Source of the DNA: Rhineura floridana
Lineage: Eukaryota; Chordata; Lepidosauria; Squamata; Rhineuridae
Direction of reading: 5' to 3'
Assembly: GCF_030035675.1 (NCBI RefSeq)
Contig: NC_084482.1
Location: 229,716,943 to 229,780,942, forward strand
DNA: 64,000 nucleotides
Notes under the pieces: generated by a model
What the model saw: the letters and a program-made list of their open reading frames with translations, nothing else
Told to the model about the DNA's origin: nothing
Database searches by the model: none
In this document: positions 34,726 through 46,668 of the stretch, in pieces
Position numbering within the stretch: position 1 is the stretch's first letter
How the letters are laid out: every line of letters begins with the position of its first letter
Translations under genes and position numbers: made by a program

Positions 34726-35955
34726 AAGGCTCTTTCCATATATGGAGCGAGAAATGCTAGATGTCCAAGCTGGATTTAGAAAGGGAAGAGGTACCAGAGA
34801 TCATATCACAAACATACGTTGGATAACGGAACGGACCAAGGAATTTCAGAAGAAAATCACCCTGTGCTTTATAGATTACAGCAAAGCCTTTAACTGTGTA
34901 GATCATGAAAAACTATGGAATGCCTTAAAAGAAATGGGGGTGCCACAGCATCTGATTGTCCTGATGCACACCCTATACTCTGCACAAGAGGCTACTGTAA
35001 GGACAGAATATGGAGAAACGGATTGGTATTGGAAAGGGTGTAAGACAGGGGTGTATTTTATCACCCTATTTATTTAATCTATATGCAGAACATATCATAC
35101 GGAAAGCAGGATTGGACCAAGAAGAAGGAGGTGTGAAAATTGGAGGGAGAAATATCAATAATTTAAGATATGCAGACGATACCATACTACTAGAAGAAAC
35201 CAGTAATGATTTGACACGAATGCTGATGACAGTTAAAGAGGAAAGCACAAAAGCAGAACTACAGCTGAATGTCAAAAAGACCACAGTAATGACAACAGAA
35301 GATCTATGTAACTTTACAGTTGACAATGAGGACATTGAACTTGTCAAGGATTATCAATACCTTGGCACAATCATTAACCAAACTGGAGACAACAGTCCAG
35401 AAATCAGAAGAAGGCTAGGACTGGGGAGGGCAGCTGTGAGGGAACTAGAAAAGGTCCTCAAATGTAATGATGTATTACTGAACACTGAAGTCAGGATCAT
35501 TCAGACCATGGTATTCCTGATCTCTATGTATGGATGTGAAAGTTGGACAGTGAAAAAAGCTGATAAGAGGAAAATCAACTCATTTGAAATGTGGTGTTGA
35601 GGAAGAGCTTTGCGTATACCATGGACTGCAAAAAAGACCAATAATTGGATGTTAGAACAAATCAAACCAGAACTATCTCTAGAAGCTAAAATTATGAAAC
35701 TGAGGTTATCATGCTTTGGACACATAATGAGAAGACATGATTCATTAGAAAAGATAATAATGCTGGGAAAAACAGAAGGCAGTAGAAAAAGAGGAAGGCC
35801 AAACAAGAGATGGATTGATTCCATAAAGGAAGCCACAGACCTGAACTTACAAGATCTGAACAGGGTGGTTCATGACAGATGCTCTTGGAGGCCACTGATT
35901 CATAGGGTCGCCATAAGTCGTAGTGGACTTGGAGGCACATAACAACAACAACAAC
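34726..35955 (+). mobile_element. RTE-BovB LINE, RT and 3' half
   Basis: The RT has AGFRKGRGTRDH, CFIDYSKAFNCVDH, GVRQGCILSPYLFNLY and RYADDTILL (catalytic motif intact), followed by MYGCESWTVK, CFGHIMRRHD, KRGRPNKRW and RCSWRPLIHR, and a 3' end of GGCACATAACAACAACAACA. There are at least two frame breaks (near 35045 and 35600). It is 5' truncated and lacks the endonuclease. It is the best-kept BovB RT in the window. Confidence 0.9.
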
Positions 35956-36317
35956 ACTGTTGTGAGCCCCGCCACGTGGCAGTGGGGGTGAGTTAGAGGA
36001 CTTGGACTTGGACTGGGACAAATCACCCAGGGAGGGTCCAAGTAGCAGGTCCAGCTTTGAGGGAGCCCCACCTCTGCCTTTGACACTACAGCTCCCCAAC
36101 TCCAGACCCCCCAGTGGGAGCTCAGCGTGCTCCATCAGAAGCCTCCCAGTCAGGCTCCTCCACCTCCTGTGCCTGAACTGACAGTTAGGAACCCCCTTCC
36201 ATTGGAGGGGGGAGAGGAGGAACTGGCTGAAGCCCCCCTTTGCCCAGCGCTCTGAGACGCATGCGGTGGGAAGTTCAGCAGACAGAGCGGAGGCTTCTTG
36301 TTGTGTAAATTTGTATG
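35956..36317. other. G+C-rich stretch, nothing recognised
   Basis: Frames on both strands are short and proline-rich by composition. It could be L2 sequence upstream of the tail at 36318, but I see no motif. Confidence 0.4.
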
Positions 36318-36716
36318 TAAAGAAGACTTTCCTGTTCTCCCAGGCATTTTAGCATGTGTTTTTAAATTGCTTTAAATTGTTTTTAAGAGATGTGTTTTTA
36401 AATTTGTATATTTGTTTTTAATGTTTTTAGTTACAGTAGGGCCCCACTCATATGGCGGGTTACGTTCCGGACCCCCGCTGTAAAGTGAAAACCGCTGTAA
36501 AGCAGAACTCATTGAATACAATGGTGCACGATGCCCAAAAACTGCCGTAAAAGAGGAACAAGCGCCATATCAGTGGGGCTTTACTCTAATTGCATCGAAT
36601 TGAGACCGCCGCATTAGCGAAGTGCCTTAAGGGGGGGGGCTATTATACTGTAAACTGTCCTGAGAGCTTTCGCTATGGGGCGGTAAATAAATACATAAAT
36701 AAATAAATGAAGCAGA
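36318..36716 (+). mobile_element. L2 LINE 3' end, split by a mariner-type MITE
   Basis: It follows the L2 ending: AAGAAGACTTTCCTGTTCTC, a long T-rich 3' UTR, GGGGCGGTAAATAAATA and (AAAT)n. It is interrupted at 36434-36586. Confidence 0.7.
36434..36586. mobile_element. 153-bp MITE with TA duplication (Tc1/mariner type)
   Basis: The ends CAGTAGGGCCCCACTCATAT and (reverse) GAGTAAAGCCCCACTGATAT are imperfect inverted repeats continuing to GGCG. TA flanks both sides (36432-36433 and 36587-36588). It has no coding capacity. Confidence 0.75.
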
Positions 36717-36726
36717 GTTCAACAGA

Positions 36727-37110
36727 GGTCTGAAATGCTGTGTGCCTGCGTGTGTGTATTTACCTGAGAAGCAGGCTTTTACCCTGCACTGAGATCACTG
36801 AGACTTAAAAATAGTAGTAGATAGAAAGGCATACCTACTTCTAACTAACTAACTAAGTTGGAGGTACAACGCCCAGTCTTGGGAGTCACCCTCATGGCTC
36901 AGGAGGGAGAGCAGAGACAAAGGGGTCTCCTCTCTTTAAGAAGAAGAGAAAGGAAGGAGGGGCAGGCCAGCTTCTCTGAGCATATCCCTTACAAGGGGAG
37001 GAAAACAGGCAGAGAACAGCATGGGTAAAGGAAAGCAAGCCTAGCCAGCTGGAGGACGCTCACTGCTCTTGTCCCACTTCCAATAAGAAATGCATATGAA
37101 AGAGGAGAAA
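36727..37110 (+). repeat. Unclassified interspersed repeat R1, copy 2
   Basis: The first 220 bp match 2712-2965. The rest (to about 37110) is unique here because copy 1 is cut by the L1 insertion region. Confidence 0.45.
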
Positions 37111-37700
37111 GAGTGAGCAGGTGCAATGAAAAAAAAAATCTGGGGGACTAGAATATTGGTGAATCAAGTCCCTTGCCAAGGCGTCTAATGCAGCCGAAGC
37201 GTTTCAAGAAGAGTCACTCCTGCATCTGGAGATGGTGGGAGGATGAGGGGCAGAGTGTAGAGATGGGGGCATGAGATAGGGGCATGAGATTTCTGCTGTT
37301 GTTTATGCAATTGACCCATGAGATGCGGGGGGCTGGGAAGCAGGACATCCACACAGGCTCCTGGAAGGAGAAGACAATCCTTAACACGTAACAAGACAAT
37401 GATTAAGAATAAGAATTCTGAATAAGAATTACTGGTAGCAAACAGGGTGTCACGGAGTCTGCCACTCCAGCCTTCTAGGAGAGATTTAAAATAGATCCAG
37501 CTCCGTGGATTCCCATTCTACTTATTCTTTCATTGTGAAGTTTCAAAAGATGGCCTTGACCTGTCTGCAGACGCAGGAAACTCTTTTCCATGCACTGACA
37601 GGGCAAGCCAATCTCAGGAAGAGCCGGAGAGTTTCTCCACTGATACATTCCCCCCCCTTTTGTTTAAAAGTGTTTATGTCCTGCCTGCATCCCTCACATC
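37111..37700. other. Nothing recognised
   Basis: No family signature. The last 40 bp, continuing after the SINE at 37961, may be the end of another LINE. Confidence 0.4.
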
Positions 37701-37712
37701 TCCGTGGGACAT

Positions 37713-37948
37713 GTGTGTGTGTGTGTGTACTGCCTTCAAGTCGATTCTGACTTATGGCGATCCTATGAACAGGATTTTCACGGAAAGTGGTATTCAGAGG
37801 TGGTTTACCATTGGCTCCCTCTGAGGCTGAGAGGCAATGACTGGCCCAAGGTCACCCAGTGAGCTTCGTGGCTGTGTGGGGATTCGAACCCTGGTCTCCC
37901 AGGTCATAGTCCAGCACCTTAACCAGTACACCACACACTGGCTGTGTG
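37713..37948 (-). mobile_element. Sauria-type SINE with target-site duplication
   Basis: The minus strand has a tRNA-like head with an A box (TGGTGTACTGG, 37923-37933) and B box (GTTCGAATC, 37881-37889), a central body, and a BovB-like 3' tail (CGCCATAAGTCAGAATCGAC). It is bracketed by TCCGTGGGACAT / TCCATGGGACAT (37701-37712 and 37949-37960; one mismatch). It is mobilised by BovB-type RT. Confidence 0.9.
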
Positions 37949-37960
37949 TCCATGGGACAT

Positions 37961-38493
37961 ACCACAGTAAAATACAAAACAACACAAATAAACAGTATAG
38001 TTACAAATCCAACTACATCCAACATAACTGCTAGTCAAAACATTCTGACAACCTGGAATCTGCAGCATTTTGGGAAAGGGAGTTTCTATTTCTCTCCTCT
38101 GTGGCCAGTGATGGATGATTTGTGCCCCAACTGGCAGCTCCTCTGGGACTGGTGTTTGGAGCTTTACACAACCCGCCATAGGCGTTGAAAATAAGAAGAG
38201 TCCCCCGGGCCAGATGTTCCCCATCCCTGGGTTGAAGGCTGACATCCAGTCCTTACAGCATGACTACGTTCTCTGTTGTTTCAAGAGGCAGCTCAGGCCC
38301 CGCCCGGGGGATTCAAATGCACAATTTCTAGAAGAGATGCACAAAGGAGGATAAAGCAGGCAGATATAACTGTCAATCAACCAAAAAAAGGGAGTGAAAA
38401 CCCAAAGGGACACCCCCTCATTTCCCTCCTACTCCCCCCCCCGATAAAAGGTAATGAAGGCAAGCAAGAGGTGATGCTCGGGGGACTGCACAG
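37961..38493. other. Nothing recognised
   Basis: Left flank of segment B. GGGCCAGATGTTCCCCATCC looks like a dispersed-repeat phrase but is not repeated here. Confidence 0.4.
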
Positions 38494-38715
38494 GCAGGTC
38501 TGATAATTTGCATGCTTATTGAGTTCCATGGGATTTACTCCTATGCAGTCATGGTTAGGATAGGTAAAACTGACCATGGGGTGGAAGAGGAGGAGGAGAG
38601 GAGGAGGGGAAAGGAAGGGGGAGGGGAGGGCAGGTTTGATCATATGCTTGCTTATTGAGTTCAGTGGTATTTACTCCTGTGCAATTTTGCTTAAGACAGG
38701 TAAAATTGAGCCACT
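38494..38715 (+). repeat. Two tandem units with purine-rich spacer (segment B)
   Basis: Same units as 7616-8030, two instead of three. Confidence 0.6.
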
Positions 38716-38753
38716 GTGACTGAAGGCCTTTCCACACTCCAAGCATTTACAAG
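38716..38753 (-). pseudogene. Scrap of a C2H2 finger, antisense (segment B)
   Basis: Twin of 8031-8068 (KCLECGKAFSH-like on the minus strand). Confidence 0.55.
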
Positions 38754-38758
38754 TGAAC

Positions 38759-38912
38759 AAAATTCATTGAAAGCATATGGCTTCCGCCCAAGAGTCCTGA
38801 GAGTTGTAGTTTATGAAGGGTGCTGGGAATGTAGCGCAGTGAGGAAAAACTATTATCCAGGATTCGTTGGGGGAAGCCATGTGCTTTACATTTGTGTTCA
38901 ATGTGCTTTAAA
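38759..38912 (+). repeat. MITE-like inverted-repeat element, copy 5
   Basis: Twin of 8078-8226, better preserved, with GGCTTCCGCCCAAGAGTCCT and GGGGGAAGCCATGTGCTTTA ends. Confidence 0.5.
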
Positions 38913-39376
38913 TGTCTGCTGTGATCATACACTTCTATCATGTCTCCTCTTTCCTTTTTTTCTATGAGAAAAATCCCCAAATGTTGTGACCCTTGATCAA
39001 TTTGGTTGCCCATTTCTCTACCGCTTCCACCTCTAGAATGCTATTTTTGTGGTCAAGCAGTAGGATCACATCTTAGATGTGTATAATGGCATTATGATAT
39101 TGGCAGTTTTATTTTCAATCTGTGTCTTAATGATCCCTCACATTTAATTCACCAATTTCATAGCTATAACATCAGTATCTTAATTGAGGCATCTACTATG
39201 ACCTCAAGGTCTACTGTCAGTCACCACCGGTTCACTTAGGATTTTTCACTTCTGTGCATCACTTTATACTTGCTTACATTTAATTGCATTTGCAATGCTT
39301 GGAGAGTTCCTTTCGGAGTTCCTCACAATCCCTCTTTATTTTAATCACCCTGAACTTGATATCAACAGTAAAGTTG

Positions 39377-41220
39377 TGGACTTCCCAGGAGGATCCCTAC
39401 GCCTGTGCAGCCTCTGAGACGAGCTCTCATCTTGGATGAAACTTTTCCAGTTTAAATTCAGTCAGAAGGCTCTTTTCTGACTGGGAATAATTTCTTCCGG
39501 TTAAAGAAGAAACGTGAGATTTCCTACATAGCTTTGTTTTGATTGTTGGAGTCTGGAATTCGTCAGAATTGTCTATCTTCCAGCAGCTCAGACAGAGCGA
39601 GGATTTTTATGCTAGCTCAGCTGGATAAGTGACCCGTTTTTTTTATACGGATTAACAGGCAAACATCCTCCTGTCTACATTCATCATTTTCTTATCTATA
39701 CAGCTAAAGAGATTTGTCAAAGTAACAGCAATTGAGATAACCTAGGTGAGGTAAGACTTTCCTTTTTTTATTCACGGAACTAAGGGGGAAGAAAATATAA
39801 ATAGCGTATCTTTTTTTTTATTGCAAAAAGCTGACATGGAAAATAGCATTCTAAAGATTAAACGGATGAGAGATTTCTGATTGAAAGAGATAAGAAATCT
39901 TTTTGATTTATTGGCTGGGACTATTTTTCTTGATCTACTTTTTTTTTTCTTTTTGACGAATCTGCTCATTCTCTCTGCTACTAGCTATTTCGACGCTGTG
40001 AACTAAAGCCGTTCTTACACTTCTGGGCAGATAAGAGATAAGGGCTGTCTAGCGTGTGACGTTAGTTTGCTGGAAAGATTAACTCCTTTGTAACTGGTTA
40101 AAGAAATAAGCTGCTCTCTGTTTGGGACATTGAAAATTGAAGGAGTTTTGTTCCTTTGGTTTTAAGAATGACAATTAAGAAGATCATGGATGTACAAGAA
40201 GGGACTTTATCTCTAGACATGTTTCAGAAAATAATGAATGGGATTAACTCAATAAAACAAGAACTGAGAAATAATAGACAAGCGTGGAGAATTGAATTTC
40301 ACGAAACTCAGGATTCTATGAGAAAGGAGAATAAAGATAGATCTGGAAAACAAAAAAAGGATGGAAGAGAAATTAAAGGCAAGGTTCAAACTATGGAGAT
40401 TGGCTTAATTATGGACATGAAAAAAGATTTGGATTTTCTGGCTGTGATGGATCCTGGAGACAAATATTATAGTTTGGAATTCAGCGCTGTCCTTGAAGGA
40501 ATTGAAGAGATTGGAGATAAAGATATTATCGGTTCAAGAAAATTCTTGGACTGGAAGGAACTTGAAATGGAGAAAGTTAACAGAATTAATCCCTGTTTTG
40601 TGTCAATGGAAAAACCTTCAAGAGATATACTAGTGTATCATGTGGAAAAGAGGAACAGAGATGCGGCTTTGCAACAACACTTCAGTGATACGTTTGGATT
40701 TGATGGTAAGAAAACATCTGTGATGGAGGAAATTCCTATCAGACTTTTATTATATGACTATGACAGCAAGATTTTTGGGTGCATAAAGATGGAAGATGGA
40801 CCCAATATGGATAACGACAGAAGAGCGATTTAAAATTACTGGATTTAGTAGATTTGATGAGTTGGATTAATTGGCATGTTTATTTAGAAAAAAAATTGAT
40901 TGACATATATCTCAAGGATTGGAAACTTCTCTTTGACTTTTTGTGGAAGATTAAAATGATATGATGTTAATGAGATTTGAAACCAACTAAGATAACCGTT
41001 GGAGGAAGGTGATTTTATAATCTATTAAGAGATAGGTTTGTTATATATTATAGATTTATAGCTGAACTATGACAAATCGGAAGTCAATATTCTTTCTTTT
41101 TTATATATATATATATTTTTCTTTCTTTTTGTATTGTACTAGTTATTGATTTGTGTTGTTTTCTTTTTGTATTGTTTTGGTTTTGAAAATTGGAATAAAA
41201 ATTAATTAAAAAAAAAAAAA
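39377..41220 (+). mobile_element. Full-length ORF1-only (HAL1-like) L1 element, copy 2
   Basis: It starts TGGACTTCCCAGGAGG, close to the start of copy 1 (3001-4871), and ends in a poly-A tract. It is flanked by GTAAAGTTG (39368-39376 and 41221-41229). Segment A keeps the empty site near 8688. One ORF1-like frame (40168-40833) is followed by text that encodes LIDIYLKDWKLLFDFLWK (about 40895), the extreme end of an L1 ORF2, then the 3' UTR. There is no endonuclease or RT, as in copy 1. Since segment A lacks it, it inserted after the A/B duplication. Confidence 0.9.
40168..40833 (+). CDS. L1 ORF1p-like protein of the ORF1-only element, copy 2
   Basis: 221 residues from MTIKKIMDVQ. A helical N-part (MFQKIMNGINSIKQELRNN) with heptad-like spacing is followed by a Lys/Glu-rich stretch. 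The RRM/C-terminal-domain pattern shared with copy 1 then follows: YSLEFSAV, LDW, VSMEKPSRD, NRDAALQQHFS, FDGKK and EEIPIRLLLYDYDSKI. The shared positions include the basic and aromatic residues that in L1 ORF1p contact RNA, by family analogy. The frame is open from Met to stop. It would act in trans with an L1 RT or be a by-product of the RNA; expression is unknown. Confidence 0.75.
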   Translation: MTIKKIMDVQEGTLSLDMFQKIMNGINSIKQELRNNRQAWRIEFHETQDSMRKENKDRSGKQKKDGREIKGKVQTMEIGLIMDMKKDLDFLAVMDPGDKYYSLEFSAVLEGIEEIGDKDIIGSRKFLDWKELEMEKVNRINPCFVSMEKPSRDILVYHVEKRNRDAALQQHFSDTFGFDGKKTSVMEEIPIRLLLYDYDSKIFGCIKMEDGPNMDNDRRAI

Positions 41221-41784
41221 GTAAAGTTGGTTACCTCACTTCTCACCCCACATCCATGTCATTTAGAAACAAGTTTAAAAGCACAGGTCCTAATCCTGAT
41301 GATTGGCGGGGGGGGCACTTCTTACATCCCTCCTTTGGGAGAACTATTCATTTATTCCTGCTTTCTCCTTCCTGATCTTTAAACACTTACTGATGCGTGA
41401 GAGCATATTTCCTCATATCCCATAATTGCTGTGTTGCACTCTGTGTTTGGGAATTCTGTCTAATAATATTTTCCACTTCTTTTTCTGGAACAGCTAATAG
41501 GCCTCTGATTTCCCGGTTACCTTCTGTGTCCTTTTGACTTTCAAATTGTAATACATTTGCCAGTCCATATGGTAGCAACTCTTTGTTAGAAGATCAGCAA
41601 TGTCACATTTGGGTTGTTTTAAGACCTCTCCGGTAGATGCCATCTGGACCTGAGGTGATTTGTGAACACTAAAGGAAAAGTTCCTGCTTCCCCCATCTCT
41701 CTTCAGAGCGTGAGTGGAGGGCAGATGATGTCCATGCCTTGAATGGAAGTATCAATGAAGAAGGCAATGGTTTTCTTCTTCCAG

Positions 41785-41902
41785 GGACTGGTGACCTTTG
41801 AGAAAGGGTCCTTGCACTTCTCCCAGGAGGAACAGGCTCAGCTGGATCCAGACTAGAGAGCTCTGTACAAGGAGATCATACAGGAGATTAATGAGATGGC
41901 AA
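41785..41902 (+). pseudogene. KRAB A-box exon, decayed (segment B)
   Basis: Twin of 9195-9312 (acceptor TCTTCTTCCAG; GLVTFEKGSLHFSQEEQAQL; DPD-stop-RALYKEIIQEINEM). The TAG stop is at the same codon. Confidence 0.8.
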
Positions 41903-42471
41903 TTTATGCTGTTAGAATTAGGAGAGGTTAAGGATAGCCTTCCTACTCCCTTCCTGGCACCCCTGCTTTGCAAATCTGACCCACAATGCATTTCAGATTA
42001 TCGGTAGAACTGCCATCATTTCCTACACCCCCTTTTCCCAGACAGGAGGACTCTGGGAGGCCAATTTAGTACTGATATTTCTGGGATCCTAGGACAGCAC
42101 CCCCTGAGCATCCCAGCCAGAGCCCTCTTTAACTTACTGTGTAAGGCCTAAAACCAACACTTTCCCCTGTTGCTGCCACTAATCTCAAGAGTCAGCTTTT
42201 CTTTAGCACCTCAAAATCCTTTTACCCGGTAGTGAGGAACACACATTTTAGCTCAAGTATCTACCTGATCCTAAGTCACTACTTACCTCCAGGATAATGG
42301 TCCTCTCAGGTGTAAAGCTGTTTGGCTGGTCCACTGCAGGCTTTTTCCTGATGGTGGATGAGGCACAAAGGCTGCATATCACAGCCCACCTTTTAAGGAT
42401 ATTTCTTCCCACATAGGTTTGCTGGGCACTGGGCTCTCTCGGATCAATTAAAGCTGAATTCACGTAGTATA
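41903..42471. other. Intronic sequence of segment B, nothing recognised
   Basis: Twin of 9313-9867. Confidence 0.5.
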
Positions 42472-43925
42472 GGTGTGTGTGTGTTATGTGCCTTAAAGTC
42501 GACTATGACTTATGTCGACCCCCAGAATCAGTGACCTCCAGTAGCATCTATCCCAAACCTCCCTGTTCAGATCTTGTAAGTTCAAGTCTGTTGTTTCTTT
42601 TATGGCAACAATCCATCTCTTGTCGTCCTTCCTCTTTTTCTACTCCCTTCTGTTTTTCCCAGCATTATTGTCTTTTCTAGTGAATCATGTCTTCTCATGG
42701 TGTGTCCAAAGTATGATAGCCTCAGTTTCATCATTTTAGCTTACAGTGACAGTTCTGGTTTAATTTGTTCTAAACACCTAATTATTTGTCTTTTTCATGG
42801 TCCATAGTACCGGCAAAGCTCTGCTCCAACACCACATTCCAAATGAGTTGATTTTTCTTTTCACTGTCCAACTTTCACATCCATACATAGAGATCAGGAA
42901 TACCATGGTCTGAAAGATCTTAACTTTGGTGTTCAGTGATCCATCTTTACATTTGAGGATCTTTTCTGATAGCTGCCCTCCCCAATCCAAGACTTATTCT
43001 GATTTCTTGACTATTGTCTCCAATTTGGGTAATGACTGTGCCGAGGTATTGATAATCCTTGACAAGTTCAATGTCCTCATTGTCCACTTTAAAGTTACAT
43101 AATCTTCTGTTGTCATTACTTTAGTGTTCTTGACGTTCAGCTGTAGTCCTGCTTTTGTGCTTTCCTCTTTAACTTTCATCAGCATTCAATTCAAATCATT
43201 ACTGGCTTCTGCTGTGAGTATGGTATCGTCTGCATTTATTTATTTATTTATTTATTTATTTGATTTATTAGTCGCCCATCTGGCTGGCTGTCCAGCCACT
43301 CTGGGCGACGTACAAAATAAAAACATGTAATTACATTAAAACATTAACATCTCAACAGTAATAGTAAAACCTAGCCCACCCCAAAAGCCTGCCTCAACAG
43401 CCAGGTCTTCAAGGCCCGGCGGAAGCTCATCATAGTGGGGGCATGGCAGAGATCATTTGGGAGGGAATTCCACGAAGTTGGGGGCCACAATTGAAAAAGC
43501 CCTCTCCCTAGTCTACACCACTTTACCTGTTTTAACTGGTGGGATGGAGAGAAGGCCTTTTGAGGTTGATCTTGTTGAGCGGCATCTCTAATGATGATGG
43601 AGACACTCTTTCAAATAGACTGCGCTGAAACCATGCTGGGTTTTATAGGGTAACCCAACACCGTGAATTGGGCCTGGAAAATAACTGGTAAACAGTGTAA
43701 CTTCTTTAACACTGGAGTAATGTGATCTCGCCGGCGGCTTCCTTTAATCAGGTGGGCTGCCACATTCTGTACCAGTTGCAGCTTCTGGACCATTTTCAAG
43801 AGTAACCCCGCATATCTTCAATTATTGATATTTCTCCCTCCAGTTTTCACACTTCCTGCATCTTCTTCCAATCCAGCTTTCTATATAATATGTTCTACAT
43901 ATAGATTAAACAAATAGAGTGTCAT
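42472..43925 (-). mobile_element. RTE-BovB LINE, antisense, truncated (segment B)
   Basis: Twin of 9868-11308 with the same nested L2 and the same ends. The minus strand reads QTMVFLISMYGCESWTVK. Confidence 0.8.
43236..43809 (-). mobile_element. L2 LINE 3' end nested in BovB (segment B)
   Basis: Twin of 10631-11191, with a longer (TTTA)n at its left end. The GCAT duplication is exact here (43232-43235 and 43810-43813). Confidence 0.8.
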
Positions 43926-45369
<1,444 letters not shown>

Positions 45370-45520
45370 TGTTGAAAGACATTTCATCAGAATGGCTACC
45401 TTCAGGCACATCAAAAGATCCGTTTAAGGGAAGAGATGTATAAATGCTTTGAATGTGGAAAGAACTTTAAGCAGAGTTCTGCTCTTTCTCTGCATCCATA
45501 CGGGGAAGCCGGGCTTCAAA
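45370..45520 (+). pseudogene. Decayed finger units downstream of the gene B stop
   Basis: Twin of 12980-13135, with one better-kept unit (KCFECGKNFKQSSALSLH). Confidence 0.65.
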
Positions 45521-45689
45521 CAGGATTTTTATGGGGAGTTTCAGACCCCCACAATGTTCTTCTCTTAGCTTAACCACAAACTGTTCCACTTCCCTTCACC
45601 CCATGCTGTGGAGTTGGAATCGTGGAGTGGGAGTGGGAGTTGGAAGCAATTTTGGGTGGAGTTGGTAGAAATGTAGCGAGTCCGACTCC

Positions 45690-45945
45690 GGCTTCAAAAT
45701 AAAATTAATATTTTAATACAATAGTTACAGGAAGCATTAAAATCATGATAATCGTGGCAGAAAGTGGGATTCTGGGTGTGGTTATTTTTCCTGTCCCCTC
45801 CAAGGGTGAAATAATGTTTGCATTTACTTACACCAACCTCTATGCCTTTCTTTCCTTTGCTCTTGTTTCCCAAAACACAGAACTCACCCAATCTTGACAG
45901 AGCCAAATTCCACTGTACCACCAGAACACCTCTTCCTTGCAGTGT
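45690..45945 (-). mobile_element. Retroviral env fossil fragment (segment B)
   Basis: Twin of 13300-13560; matches the surface-unit part of 30706-32150. Broken. Confidence 0.65.
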
Positions 45946-46625
45946 CTAAGGTGCCTGGGAATCAAGGTGCCACAATGAGTGTGGAAGATACAAGGTCAAC
46001 AGGGAAATTGTTTCATGGGTCAAAGTCACAGCTGGTTCAGCTCAGCTCCGTTCTTGCGCTGTGACACTTGTGCAGTTATTTGCACCTTGCAGGCAGAATG
46101 GGCCATCAGCATCAGTAGATATGAACCTTGCCACCAATCCCCAGGGAGAGTGGGATGACCAGACTCTGTGAGGGGCTCTGGAAAGGCCTCTTTGACCTAT
46201 GAATGCAATGTTCTAACAGCATCAATTAATACACATCAGTACTTCCACAAGGCTTCAACCTCTAACTTTAACATGAAAGGATAAGAGAGAAAAGGTGGTG
46301 AACAGGGCATGCACATGGGCCATGCCATCAAAATCTCTATGGAGACAATCCATGCTCACGGCTAGCAGTGCTGGAAGTGGGGCAAGAGCCACTGCTGTTT
46401 TTGTTCTTATGCTTGTGGAGATAGAATGAGGGTCGCCAGCTGGCTAGGCTTGCCTACCTTTACCTGTGCTGTGCTTTGACTTGTCTTCCATTGAAGACTG
46501 ATTTGTCTGCACTGACCGGCAGCGTCACTCTGGGGTTTCAGAGAGGGAGCCTTTCTCACCCTTTGTGGAACTGCTGGGGACTGACCTGGACTGATCCTTA
46601 AGAACGACTGTTTCTTTTTCTGGAC
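45946..46625. other. 3' flank of ZNF gene B, nothing recognised
   Basis: Twin of 13561-14240. Confidence 0.4.
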
Positions 46626-46668
46626 TGACTGTGCCCTAGACCAGTTGGTCATGGAACAGACATAAGTT

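Larger units (their letters stand above)
38915..41650 (-). repeat. CR1 LINE, old, antisense, split by an L1 (segment B)
   Basis: The parts 38915-39376 and 41230-41650 are the twin of 8230-9066. The break is the L1 at 39377-41220. Confidence 0.75.

Noticed and set aside
37871-37935. tRNA-like sequence with A and B boxes on the minus strand
   Set aside because: It is the head of a Sauria-type SINE with a target-site duplication, not a tRNA gene.
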